From: RGIG4097 sp937885645
GTDB lineage: Bacteria > Bacillota > Clostridia > Christensenellales > CAG-917
Direction: 5' to 3'
NCBI GenBank assembly: GCA_937885645.1
Contig: CALABJ010000017.1
Coordinates: forward strand, 62,001-126,000
DNA: 64,000 nucleotides
Shown here in pieces: positions 15,473 to 23,984 of the stretch. Made by a program: the position numbers and the translations under genes. Numbering within the stretch: the stretch's first letter is position 1; the number at the start of each line of letters is the position of its first letter. The notes under the pieces were generated by a model. That model was given only the letters and a program-made list of their open reading frames with translations. It searched no databases and was not told where the DNA came from.

Positions 15473-16544
15473 TTCCGTCCTTTTCCTTTGCTAAGGACAT
15501 AACCAAACCTTTTGCCTGCCTAGGTGAAAGGTTTTTGTATTTTTGGTGAAGCAAACAACATAATCCTGCAACGGCAGGCGCTGACACCGACGTGCCACTC
15601 ATATAGGAATAAGTGCCACCTACCTCCAAACCTTTGAGCCTTACGCCTTTGGCGTAAACATCGGGCCGTGATATGCCGTGATAAGTGCCGTATGAGGAAA
15701 ATTTGGCGAGGACTCCATCGTCATCAACTGCGCCTACTGATATGACCTCACCGCTGACGGCTGGGGATTTCAGATTATTTTCTCCGTTGTTGCCCACCGC
15801 ACAAACCACCGTCAAGCCTCTTCGCACAAGCATTTCTGCGCCGATTTTCAAGGGGTCTGCAGTGTCTGTGGGTTCTGCACCAAAACTCATACAAGCCACT
15901 TTAATTCCAAGGCGATGAAAATTGTCGTAAAGCCATTGCATACCGTCAAGGATTTTGAAGGTGCTGCTGTCACCATTTGCGGATATTGCCTTTATTGCCA
16001 CAACACCGCTTTCAGGGGCTATGCCTTTGCAAGTTTTGCCCGAGCAAAGTCCGTTGCCCACCGCAACTCCTGTGACAAAAGTGCCGTGGCCGTTGTCGTC
16101 GTAGGGGTTTTCCTCTCCGTTGAGGACGTCGTAAAAGCCGTAAATTCGGTTTTTCGGCACACACAAATCTAGATGAGTGCCAACGCCTGTGTCGATGACT
16201 GCAAGGCCTACTCCCGCGCCGGTCAGTCCTTCCGCTTTCAAGGCGTGGACACTGCCGTTTTCAGGCAAATAGGCTTCGTCAAAAGGATTTAGGAGTGTGT
16301 CACCTAGGGCGGATACGTGCATTGAAGCGGAAACGAATTCCACCGAGTGGCTTCGTGAAAGTTTGACAAGGTCATCTCTCACACACTCTACTCCTATGGA
16401 ATTGATGAAGGGATAATATCGCACTACTTTAAGACTTTGTCTTAATGAGGCGAACTCCAAGGGTGAGCGCAACTTGACAACTGCCTGCGCTTTATCCTTG
16501 ACCGACAAGACGCTTACAAGATTTTCGTCTATCCGTGCCGTCAT
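15453..16544 (-). CDS. Subtilisin-like serine peptidase (S8), apparently intracellular
   Basis: The 363-residue protein has the complete catalytic triad: Asp118 in AVIDTGVGTHLD, His153 in DDNGHGTFVTG and Ser319 in SGTSVSAPAVAG. About 90 residues precede the peptidase domain and look like a short inhibitor-type propeptide (AVVKLRSPLE, INSIGVECV). There is no signal peptide or membrane segment, as in intracellular subtilisins. The substrate is unknown. Its start overlaps the end of the small gene upstream (ATGA), so the two are translationally coupled, and its end overlaps the convergent desulfurase gene by 20 bases. Confidence 0.88.
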   Translation of the reverse strand: MTARIDENLVSVLSVKDKAQAVVKLRSPLEFASLRQSLKVVRYYPFINSIGVECVRDDLVKLSRSHSVEFVSASMHVSALGDTLLNPFDEAYLPENGSVHALKAEGLTGAGVGLAVIDTGVGTHLDLCVPKNRIYGFYDVLNGEENPYDDNGHGTFVTGVAVGNGLCSGKTCKGIAPESGVVAIKAISANGDSSTFKILDGMQWLYDNFHRLGIKVACMSFGAEPTDTADPLKIGAEMLVRRGLTVVCAVGNNGENNLKSPAVSGEVISVGAVDDDGVLAKFSSYGTYHGISRPDVYAKGVRLKGLEVGGTYSYMSGTSVSAPAVAGLCCLLHQKYKNLSPRQAKGLVMSLAKEKDGIKVLDL

Positions 16545-16846
16545 TTTATTGCGTCAATTAGGGTGCGGAGTTTTTTCAGTTGGTCGGGTGACATAAACAT
16601 ACCTGCGGTTTGATACAACCTTTCAAGGTCGTTTACGTTCAGTGAGCCGTTCATGTTCATTTTGCCGGCGGTGGACATAAGTTCACTGAGCCGTTCCTCT
16701 TCACTCATAGAGTTGAGCCTTGCGATTTGCTCTGCCATATTTGCGTTTGCACTGCTGTTTTGACGAGGATTGACCTTGCCTTGATGAGGATTAGCGTTGC
16801 TTTGATTTTCTGCCAAATTATGTAAGTCCTTTTCCCAAAAATTCAT
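16541..16846 (-). CDS. Small Asn/Met-rich protein of unknown function
   Basis: With the ATG at 16846 (AAGGAGA upstream) the product is 101 residues: MNFWEKDLHN, a low-complexity Asn/Gln stretch, then a helical half (ARLNSMSEEERLSELM, VNDLERLYQTAG, SPDQLKKLRTLIDAIK). The longer frame to 16936 has no ribosome binding site and overlaps the divergent gene. It ends in an ATGA overlap with the S8 peptidase, so it may be a cofactor, inhibitor or substrate of that enzyme; this is inference from position. Confidence 0.7.
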   Translation of the reverse strand: MNFWEKDLHNLAENQSNANPHQGKVNPRQNSSANANMAEQIARLNSMSEEERLSELMSTAGKMNMNGSLNVNDLERLYQTAGMFMSPDQLKKLRTLIDAIK

Positions 16847-16901
16847 ATTGTCTCCTTCACATTCATAGTATGCAAGCATATACTGATTGTGCAGGTGAAT
16901 T

Positions 16902-17339
16902 ATGTTTTTTGACGAAAAAATGATGGGTATCATCAATATGCTGGGCGCACTAAACGGCGGTCAAGAAAAGACGGATAAATCAAACATTCCGCAGTCTAGT
17001 TTTGATATGTCAAAATTGATGGGGATGATGAGCCTCCTTCAAGGATTGAACAAAACTGGACAAAACTCCGCAGGATTTGGGCAAATGGGTGGTCAAGGTG
17101 TTGACGTCGGGAAACTACTGCCCCTCATCTCTATGCTGAAAAGCGGAAATCCGCTTAATAACTTCAGTGCGACAACCACTGAAAAGGTTGAAAAACAATC
17201 TGCCCAGGTGCTCAGTGAAGAAAACGTGAAAGAAAACAAAATAGGTGGATACAAGGGGAAATACTCCGCCGTATCCTTCGCAGGAAATGAGGTGATATAC
17301 AACCTGGGCAAGTTGTGGAAAATAAAAAGACAGGACTAA
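16902..17339 (+). CDS. Small Gly/Met-rich protein of unknown function
   Basis: The 145-residue protein starts 55 bases from, and divergent to, the Asn/Met-rich gene. It has two short helical repeats rich in Met and Leu (MMGIINMLGALNGGQ and KLMGMMSLLQGLN, then KLLPLISMLKSGNP), a glycine-rich linker and a basic C-terminal region (YSAVSFAGNEVIYNLGKLWK). There is no signal peptide. The similar style of this and its divergent neighbour suggests they belong together. A terminator follows. Confidence 0.65.
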   Translation: MFFDEKMMGIINMLGALNGGQEKTDKSNIPQSSFDMSKLMGMMSLLQGLNKTGQNSAGFGQMGGQGVDVGKLLPLISMLKSGNPLNNFSATTTEKVEKQSAQVLSEENVKENKIGGYKGKYSAVSFAGNEVIYNLGKLWKIKRQD

Positions 17340-17356
17340 GTCCTGTCTTCTTTTTG
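17326..17356. terminator. Terminator after the Gly/Met-rich gene
   Basis: AAGACAGGACT and AGTCCTGTCTT pair with almost no loop; T-rich sequence follows on the plus strand. Confidence 0.75.
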
Positions 17357-17388
17357 TGTTTCAGTTTAATTTTGTTTCAATTTGATTA

Positions 17389-18651
17389 TTAAAACAAAAC
17401 GTCGTTGGTGTAGATGGGATATTTGTCGCAGAGAGCGATGACTCTTGCCTTTACGTCTTCAAGGATATCTTCACCTTTGAAGATGACGTCTGCGATGCAG
17501 TCTGCGATGACCTTCATATCATCTTCCTTCATACCGCGGGTTGTGATGGCGGGTGTACCGATGCGAAGACCGCTGGTGACGAAGGGTTTTTCGGGGTCGC
17601 CGGGTATTGAATTCTTGTTGGCGGTGATGTGTGCTTCATCAAGCATCTTTTCAAGGGCTTTGCCTGTGACGCCTGTGCCTACAAGGTTAAGAAGCATTAG
17701 GTGATTGTCTGTGCCACCGGTGACGAGGTTGATGCCTCTGTCTGTCAAACCCTTTGCAAGAGCCTTTGCGTTTTTCAACACTTGTGTTTGATATGCGGTG
17801 AATTCAGGGGACAATGCTTCCTTGAACGCCACTGCCTTTGCTGCGATGATGTGCATAAGAGGGCCACCTTGTGAGCCGGGGAAAATGGCTTTGTCCACTG
17901 CTTTTGCAAGGTTTTCATCGTTGGTCATAATCATACCACCACGAGGTCCACGAAGGGTTTTGTGGGTGGTTGTGGTGATGAAATCTGCATAAGGCACAGG
18001 GCTGGGATGAAGACCTGTTGCCACAAGACCTGCGATGTGTGCGATGTCAACCATAAGATAGGCGCCCACTTCGTCTGCGATTTCTCTAAACTTGGCAAAG
18101 TCGATGATTCTGGGATATGCGCTTGCGCCTGCAACAATCATCTTGGGCTTGTGTTCAAGTGCAAGACGGCGGACTTCGTCATAGTCAAGAAGACCTGTGA
18201 CAGGGTCAACGCCATAACTGACTGAGTTGAAGAATTTGCCGTTGCCACTGAGGTTGACCTTTGAGCCGTGTGTCAAATGTCCGCCTGCGTCAAGTCCCAT
18301 GCCAAGGATTGTATCCCCTGCTTGAAGGACACTGTAATACACGCCAAAGTTTGCGTTGCAACCTGAATGAGGTTGAACGTTGGCAAACTTGACACCGAAC
18401 AGTTGTTTTGCGCGTTCTATTGCAAGATTTTCTGCCACGTCAACGCAACCGCAACCACCATAATAGCGTCTTGAAGGATAACCTTCTGCATATTTGTTGG
18501 TGTGGAAACTGCCTGCTGCTGCAAGGACTGCAGGTGACACGATGTTTTCACTGGCAATGAGTTCGATGTTGTGTTGTTGTCTTTTCAATTCGTCAACAAG
18601 AGAGCCGTAAAGCTCAGGGTCTGCTGACTTGATTACGGATAGATCTACCAT
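17389..18651 (-). CDS. glyA: Serine hydroxymethyltransferase
   Basis: The 420-residue PLP enzyme interconverts serine and glycine while loading tetrahydrofolate with a one-carbon unit. It shows the family N-terminal block HNIELIASENIVSPAVL, YAEGYPSRRYYGGC and the PLP lysine in TTTHKTLRGPRGG. Length and motifs are complete. It is the last gene of the long minus-strand run that begins at yifB, 20 bases after trxA. No glycine riboswitch is seen. Confidence 0.97.
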   Translation of the reverse strand: MVDLSVIKSADPELYGSLVDELKRQQHNIELIASENIVSPAVLAAAGSFHTNKYAEGYPSRRYYGGCGCVDVAENLAIERAKQLFGVKFANVQPHSGCNANFGVYYSVLQAGDTILGMGLDAGGHLTHGSKVNLSGNGKFFNSVSYGVDPVTGLLDYDEVRRLALEHKPKMIVAGASAYPRIIDFAKFREIADEVGAYLMVDIAHIAGLVATGLHPSPVPYADFITTTTHKTLRGPRGGMIMTNDENLAKAVDKAIFPGSQGGPLMHIIAAKAVAFKEALSPEFTAYQTQVLKNAKALAKGLTDRGINLVTGGTDNHLMLLNLVGTGVTGKALEKMLDEAHITANKNSIPGDPEKPFVTSGLRIGTPAITTRGMKEDDMKVIADCIADVIFKGEDILEDVKARVIALCDKYPIYTNDVLF

Positions 18652-18671
18652 ATTCCACCCCCGATATTAAT

Positions 18672-19001
18672 TTAAAGGACTGCGCTCAATGCTTCTGCAA
18701 GTTGTGCTTTTTGTCTGAAACCGATGAGTTTGTCTACCACTGCGCCGTTTTTGAAGATGAACACTGAAGGGATGCTCATAATGCCAAATTTTCTTGCAAG
18801 AGCTTCGTTTTCATCAACGTCAACCTTGCCGATGACTGCTTTGCCTTCAAAGTCTGCTGCAAGTTCCTCGATGACGGGAGCAAGCATTTTGCAAGGGCCA
18901 CACCAAGTTGCCCAAAAGTCAACGACGACTACGGGGTTTGATGCAAGGACTGCGTCAAAGTTTTCTTCTGTCAATGTGATGTATTTTGCGTTTTCACTCA
19001 T
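18672..19001 (-). CDS. trxA: Thioredoxin
   Basis: The 109-residue protein has the active site WCGPC at residues 33-37 within VVVDFWATWCGPCKMLAP and the cis-proline segment MSIPSVFIFKNG. It reduces protein disulphides in the cytoplasm. GGAGAACG lies just before the ATG. It sits between an RseC-like gene and glyA. Confidence 0.96.
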   Translation of the reverse strand: MSENAKYITLTEENFDAVLASNPVVVVDFWATWCGPCKMLAPVIEELAADFEGKAVIGKVDVDENEALARKFGIMSIPSVFIFKNGAVVDKLIGFRQKAQLAEALSAVL

Positions 19002-19031
19002 ATTACGTTCTCCTTGAGCATTTTGCTCTAT

Positions 19032-19466
19032 TTATTTTTCAATATTGTCTTTGATTTCAGGCTCACCCGTGGTGATTTCTTTCATAACAGGGCTGAAACC
19101 TTTTCTTTTGCGGATGACGAATCTGTCAAGGAAAAATGCGATGACAAATCCAAGAACAAGTCCGCTTATTGCCATAATGATTTGGGCTGTTTCTGATAAG
19201 AGTGTGCCGATGCCAATGCCTGCACCCACCAAGAGAAGGGGCAACACGTAAACTATGGCAGCCGCGGTCAAAACAAACCTCTCTCCCATCTCGACGGTGA
19301 CAAAGTCACCGACGTTGGCTCCAAGGGTGTTTTCAACCACCACTTCCACTTTCATACCGTCCTTTGTGACGGCGCACATATGACACTGGTCACAGGCGCT
19401 TCGTCTGTCAAAACTGACGGTGGCACGCTTGCCTTTCACTTTGGTGACGACACCACGTTCTACCAT
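19032..19466 (-). CDS. RseC/SoxR-reducing family membrane protein
   Basis: The 144-residue protein has an N-terminal soluble domain with the cysteine group CDQCHMC after a short beta barrel (ERGVVTKVKGKRATVSF). Two membrane segments follow (about 67-85 and 92-112) and a basic tail. Relatives (RseC/RsxC-associated, and many clostridial homologues) act in membrane redox control; the exact role here is not known. Its start lies inside the end of hisS (7-base overlap). Confidence 0.8.
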   Translation of the reverse strand: MVERGVVTKVKGKRATVSFDRRSACDQCHMCAVTKDGMKVEVVVENTLGANVGDFVTVEMGERFVLTAAAIVYVLPLLLVGAGIGIGTLLSETAQIIMAISGLVLGFVIAFFLDRFVIRKRKGFSPVMKEITTGEPEIKDNIEK

Positions 19467-20710
19467 ACTCTGCCTTCTTTAAGGTCAGCAAGTGTCACTT
19501 GCTTTGATTGGCCTTCTGCCATATTTTTGACTGTTGCAACACCGCTGTCCAATTCATCGTCACCGATGATTGCAACGTATGATGCTTTGATCTTGTCTGC
19601 ATACTTCATTTGTGCTTTGAGGCTACGTCCCATAAGGTCAGTTTCTGCACTCAAACCTGCCATGCGAAGTGCTTGACAAATGGGTTGACTTTCAACTGCT
19701 GCTCTGTCTCCAAGAGGTGCGACGTAGACGTCAATGCCCTTTTCAACTGCTTTCATATTGCCTGTATTTTCAAGGACGAGGAGGAGTCTTTCAAGACCAA
19801 GACCGAAACCTGCTGCGGGAGTGGGCTTTCCGCCAACTTCTTCAACGAGGTGGTTGTATCTTCCGCCGCCACATACTGTGCCTTGTGCGCCGATGTCTGT
19901 TGAGATAAACTCAAAGACTGTGCGTGTGTAGTAGTCAAGACCACGGACGATGCCGGGGTTGACTGCAAAAGGAATGCCGAGGGCGGTCAGTCCGTTTTGC
20001 ACTTCGTGGAAATGGTCCTTGCAGTCGTCACAGAGATAATCTATGATTTTGGGGGCTTGTGCAGTGATAAGTTTGCACTTCTCTTCCTTACAGTCAAGGA
20101 TGCGGAGAGGATTCTTGTCAAAACGTGACTTGCAAGTGGGACACATATTGTCAAGATTTGCACCGATATATTCCTTCAAAGCCTTGTTGTATGCTGCTCT
20201 ACATTCCTTACAGCCAATGCTGTTGATGTTGAGTGCCAAATCTTTGAGGCCTGCGTTTTTCAAGAATGTGTATGCAAGTGAAATGACCTCAACGTCTGCC
20301 TTGGGGAGGTCACTGCCGTACATTTCAACGCCAAATTGGTGGTGTTCACGAAGACGACCGTTTTGAGGCTTTTCATAGCGGAAAATTGATGCTATGTAAT
20401 AGACCTTCAAGGGGAGGCCGTTTTGTGCAAGACCATTTTCAATGTATGAGCGAGCAACACCTGCAGTGCCTTCGGGACGAAGGGTCATACTTCTGTTGCC
20501 CTTGTCGTCAAAGGTGTACATTTCCTTGGTGACTATATCCGTTGTTTCACCTACGCCACGAAGGAATAACTCTGTGTGTTCAAACGTAGGAGTGCGGATT
20601 TCCTTGAAGCCGAAGGAGTGTGCCGTTCTTCTTGCGATGTCTTCTACGTAGTGCCATTTGTATGCTTCACCGGGGAGCATATCTTTTGTGCCTTTTGGTA
20701 TGTTGATCAT
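19460..20710 (-). CDS. hisS: Histidyl-tRNA synthetase
   Basis: The 416-residue class II synthetase has motif 2 FRYEKPQNGRLREHHQFGVE, the histidine-binding GLDYYTRTVFEF and motif 3 GFGLGLERLLLV, plus the C-terminal anticodon-binding domain from about residue 325. No T-box leader is seen; it is transcribed within the hslVU-hisS run, 8 bases after hslU. Confidence 0.97.
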   Translation of the reverse strand: MINIPKGTKDMLPGEAYKWHYVEDIARRTAHSFGFKEIRTPTFEHTELFLRGVGETTDIVTKEMYTFDDKGNRSMTLRPEGTAGVARSYIENGLAQNGLPLKVYYIASIFRYEKPQNGRLREHHQFGVEMYGSDLPKADVEVISLAYTFLKNAGLKDLALNINSIGCKECRAAYNKALKEYIGANLDNMCPTCKSRFDKNPLRILDCKEEKCKLITAQAPKIIDYLCDDCKDHFHEVQNGLTALGIPFAVNPGIVRGLDYYTRTVFEFISTDIGAQGTVCGGGRYNHLVEEVGGKPTPAAGFGLGLERLLLVLENTGNMKAVEKGIDVYVAPLGDRAAVESQPICQALRMAGLSAETDLMGRSLKAQMKYADKIKASYVAIIGDDELDSGVATVKNMAEGQSKQVTLADLKEGRVW

Positions 20711-20718
20711 AACCCACC

Positions 20719-22044
20719 TTAAATAATATAGCGTTTGAGATTTGTTTCGCGGAGTGCACTGCCGATGTGTTCATCAACAAATGCTTTGTCCACGTTGATT
20801 TGCTTTGTTTCGTTGTCGTCTGCCTCGTAAAGGACGTCTTTCAAGAGATGTTCCATAACTGCGTGGAGACGTCTTGCACCGAGATTTTCATTGTTTTCAT
20901 TTTCAATGAAAGCCACTTTTGCGATTTCGTCAATGGCGTCGTCTGTGAAGTTGAGTTCAACTCCGTCAACACCAAGAAGTGCCTTGTATTGCTTGAGCAC
21001 TGCGTTGTCGGGTTCTCTCAAAATTCTCACAAAGTCGGCTTCGGTCAAGTTGTTCAGTTCCACACGAATGGGGAATCTGCCTTGAAGTTCGGGGATCAGG
21101 TCTTCCATCTTTGAAATGTGGAATGCGCCTGCTGCCACAAACAAGATGAAATCTGTTCTGATTGTGCCGTGTTTTGTTTGGACTGTGCAACCTTCAACAA
21201 TGGGAAGAATGTCTCTTTGCACGCCCTCTCTTGACACGTCGTGGCCGTGTTCACGACCGCTTGATGCCGCCACCTTGTCAATTTCATCAAGGAACACAAC
21301 GCCGTCTTGCTCTGCTCTTTGCAGTGCTTCAGTGACGATTGCGTCTTGGTCAACCATCTTTTCGCTTTCTTGGTTGATCATAAAGTCCATTGCTTGCTTC
21401 ACTGTCAGGGTGCGCACTTTCTTTTGTCCGCCACCACCGAAAATGTTGCCGATGATGCCGTTCATATCAATTTCACCGCCGTGGGCGTTTTGATTAAGTT
21501 GGATAGGCTTGGGTGTGGCCTTCACTTCCATCTTGATGGTGATGCCGTCAAGGTGTCCTGCACGGATGTCTTTGAGAAGTTCTTCACGAAGTTCTGCATC
21601 TGACTTGTCGCCGGTTTCTGCCCTTTTGCGGAGAGGAAGGATGATTTCAACAAGGTTTCTTTCTGCAATTTCTGTTGCACGAGGAAGGACCTCTTTGAAT
21701 TTTTCGTCCTTGACCATGCGGATTGAAACTTCAACAAGGTCACGAATTATGCTTTCGACGTCACGTCCTACGTAGCCAACTTCGGTGAACTTGGTGGCTT
21801 CAACCTTGACAAAAGGTGCTTTGACGATTTTGGCAAGACGACGTGCGATTTCGGTTTTGCCAACACCGGTAGGGCCTTTCATAAGGATGTTTTTGGGGGT
21901 GATTTCCTCTCTCATTTCGGGGGAGAGTTTGCTACGGCGATAGCGGTTGCGGAGGGCTATTGCCACTGCAATCTTTGCTTCGTCTTGACCGATGATGTAT
22001 CTGTCAAGTTCTTGAACTATTTGTTTTGGGGTTAAGGTGTCCAT
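20719..22044 (-). CDS. hslU: ATP-dependent protease ATPase subunit HslU
   Basis: The 441-residue AAA+ unfoldase has Walker A GPTGVGKTE, Walker B VVFLDEIDKVA and the C-terminal sensor-2 domain ending LRETNLKRYII, which inserts into HslV. It unfolds proteins for the HslV chamber. It is immediately downstream of hslV. Confidence 0.96.
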   Translation of the reverse strand: MDTLTPKQIVQELDRYIIGQDEAKIAVAIALRNRYRRSKLSPEMREEITPKNILMKGPTGVGKTEIARRLAKIVKAPFVKVEATKFTEVGYVGRDVESIIRDLVEVSIRMVKDEKFKEVLPRATEIAERNLVEIILPLRKRAETGDKSDAELREELLKDIRAGHLDGITIKMEVKATPKPIQLNQNAHGGEIDMNGIIGNIFGGGGQKKVRTLTVKQAMDFMINQESEKMVDQDAIVTEALQRAEQDGVVFLDEIDKVAASSGREHGHDVSREGVQRDILPIVEGCTVQTKHGTIRTDFILFVAAGAFHISKMEDLIPELQGRFPIRVELNNLTEADFVRILREPDNAVLKQYKALLGVDGVELNFTDDAIDEIAKVAFIENENNENLGARRLHAVMEHLLKDVLYEADDNETKQINVDKAFVDEHIGSALRETNLKRYII

Positions 22045-22114
22045 ATTGCTCCTTTATACCGTGAAAATCAAAGATTTTCAAAAAATCGTATTTCTGTTTT
22101 CCGTATGCCACCGA

Positions 22115-22648
22115 TTAGACGGTTTCAACGGTGATGTGGTCGTTGGTGTAAACACAGAGTTCACTTGCAATGTGCAAAGCACGTTTTGCAATGTCTGCGG
22201 CGTCAAGGTCGGTTGCCCCTGCAAGTGCTCTTGCGGCTGCGAGGGCGTAGTTTCCGCCACTGCCGATTGCACAAATTCCACTTTCGGGCTCAAACACTTC
22301 ACCACTGCCTGAAACGATATACAGTGAGTTGTGGTCTGCCACGATCAAAAGTGCTTCAAGTTTTCTGTACATTTTGTCGGTGCGCCAAAGTTCTGCAACG
22401 GCAACTGCTGAACGCATAAGATTGCCACTGTACTTGTTGAGCATCTCTTCAAACTTTTCGCTGAGTGCAAATGCGTCTGACACTGAGCCTGCAAAACCGA
22501 TGACGACTTTGCCGTTGTAGATGCGCTTCACCTTGACGGCGTTGCCTTTCATGATGACGCTTTCACCCATGGTCACTTGGCCGTCTCCTGCGATTGCGGT
22601 GACACCGTTTCTCTTTACTGCACAAATGGTTGTTCCTCTAAATTCCAT
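22115..22648 (-). CDS. hslV: ATP-dependent protease peptidase subunit HslV
   Basis: The 177-residue proteasome-like peptidase starts MEFRGTTICAVKRNG; the TT at 6-7 aligns with the N-terminal threonines of E. coli HslV, and the AIAGDGQVTMG block is conserved. As in Bacillus ClpQ a few residues precede the threonine, so the active N-terminus may need processing. GAGGAAT precedes the ATG. Confidence 0.95.
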   Translation of the reverse strand: MEFRGTTICAVKRNGVTAIAGDGQVTMGESVIMKGNAVKVKRIYNGKVVIGFAGSVSDAFALSEKFEEMLNKYSGNLMRSAVAVAELWRTDKMYRKLEALLIVADHNSLYIVSGSGEVFEPESGICAIGSGGNYALAAARALAGATDLDAADIAKRALHIASELCVYTNDHITVETV

Positions 22649-22675
22649 AATTCCTCCAAATGCCTAAGCATTAGG

Positions 22676-23983
22676 TTAATTTTCTTTTGACAAAAACTCG
22701 CCTAAATTCTTGATTGCCCTGTCGTGATAGGCTTGTTTACGTTGTTTTTTGTGGACTGTATGTAGTTCAGGAAGCAGTCCAAAGTTTGCGTTCATAGGTT
22801 GGAAATCATTGGCGCAAGACGACACGTATTCAGTCAAAGCACCTGTGATTGTTGTGGCGGGCAATTTGAGTTCATCCTTGCCTGTCAACTCTCTCACCAT
22901 AGCATCGGCTGCGATAAGCCCACTCATTATGCTTTCAACGTAGCCTTCAACCCCTGAAATTTGACCTGCTATATACACTGGTGTGGTTGAATTCTTCAAG
23001 CGGAAGCGGTTGGTGAGAAGGTCGGGAGATTTGATGAAAGTGTTGCGGTGCATGGTGCCGTAGCGGAGGAATTCCGCACTGTGGAGGGCGGGTATCATGC
23101 TGAACACTCTCTTTTGCTCACCGTATGTAAGGTTGGTTTGGAATCCTACAAGGTTGTAGCAATCCCCTGCTACGTTTTCCTTCCTCAGTTGCACCACTGC
23201 ATAGGCACTTTCGCCCGTGTTAGGATTGCGGAGGCCTACTGGGCGCATAGGGCCGTAGCGCATTGTGTCACCACCCCTCTTTGCCATAATCTCAATGGGC
23301 ATACAGCCGTCAAACAATTCCTTCTTTTCAAAGTCGTGAAGGTGGACTGTTTCTGCGGTGACGAGGGCATTGTAGAAATCTTCGTACTCCTCTTTCTGCA
23401 TAGGCAGGTTGAGATAGTCGTCTCCTCCCTTGCCGTATCTGCCACCAAAATATGCCTTTGTCATATCTACGCTGTCAAAGGACACGATTGGGGCGATTGC
23501 ATCATAGAAAAATAATCTATCTTGACCTGTCAGTTTTGCAAGATAGTCAGCAAAGTCCGGTGAAGTCAATGGGCCTGTGGCGATGATTGTGGGCACGCCT
23601 TCTTCAAGGCAAGTGACTTCAGTGTCCTTGTGAAGAGTGAAACCCTCATACTTAGCAAGCTCTCTTTCAACTGCGGTTGAAAAAGCAACTCTGTCCACGG
23701 CAAGTGCACTGCCTGAGGGCACTGCGCTCTCCCTTGCCAAAGGCAAGAGTCGTGAGCCAAGCATATCAAGTTCCTCTTTCAGCAGTCCGCTAGCGGTTTC
23801 AGGTGAAGTGGACTTCAAACTGTTTGAACACACCAACTCTGCCAGTCCACCGCTCTCGTGAGCCCCTGTGAGGCGTTTTGGGCGCATTTCAAACATTTCC
23901 ACTTGAAATCCCGCGTCAAGAAGTTTGAACGCTGCTTCCGTGCCTGCCAGTCCGCCGCCTATTACCACTACTTTTGTTGCCAT
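22676..23983 (-). CDS. trmFO: Methylenetetrahydrofolate-tRNA-(uracil-5-)-methyltransferase TrmFO
   Basis: The 435-residue flavoprotein has the FAD-binding GGGLAGTEAA at the N-terminus and the family blocks EMRPKRLTGAHES and VCSNSLKS. The enzyme makes m5U54 in the tRNA T loop using methylenetetrahydrofolate. It lies between topA and hslV, the standard Firmicutes order, with 1 base to topA. Confidence 0.96.
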   Translation of the reverse strand: MATKVVVIGGGLAGTEAAFKLLDAGFQVEMFEMRPKRLTGAHESGGLAELVCSNSLKSTSPETASGLLKEELDMLGSRLLPLARESAVPSGSALAVDRVAFSTAVERELAKYEGFTLHKDTEVTCLEEGVPTIIATGPLTSPDFADYLAKLTGQDRLFFYDAIAPIVSFDSVDMTKAYFGGRYGKGGDDYLNLPMQKEEYEDFYNALVTAETVHLHDFEKKELFDGCMPIEIMAKRGGDTMRYGPMRPVGLRNPNTGESAYAVVQLRKENVAGDCYNLVGFQTNLTYGEQKRVFSMIPALHSAEFLRYGTMHRNTFIKSPDLLTNRFRLKNSTTPVYIAGQISGVEGYVESIMSGLIAADAMVRELTGKDELKLPATTITGALTEYVSSCANDFQPMNANFGLLPELHTVHKKQRKQAYHDRAIKNLGEFLSKEN

Positions 23984-23984
23984 A

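Noticed and set aside
18652..18671. Glycine riboswitch before glyA
   Set aside because: Only 20 bases separate trxA and glyA; no room for an aptamer.
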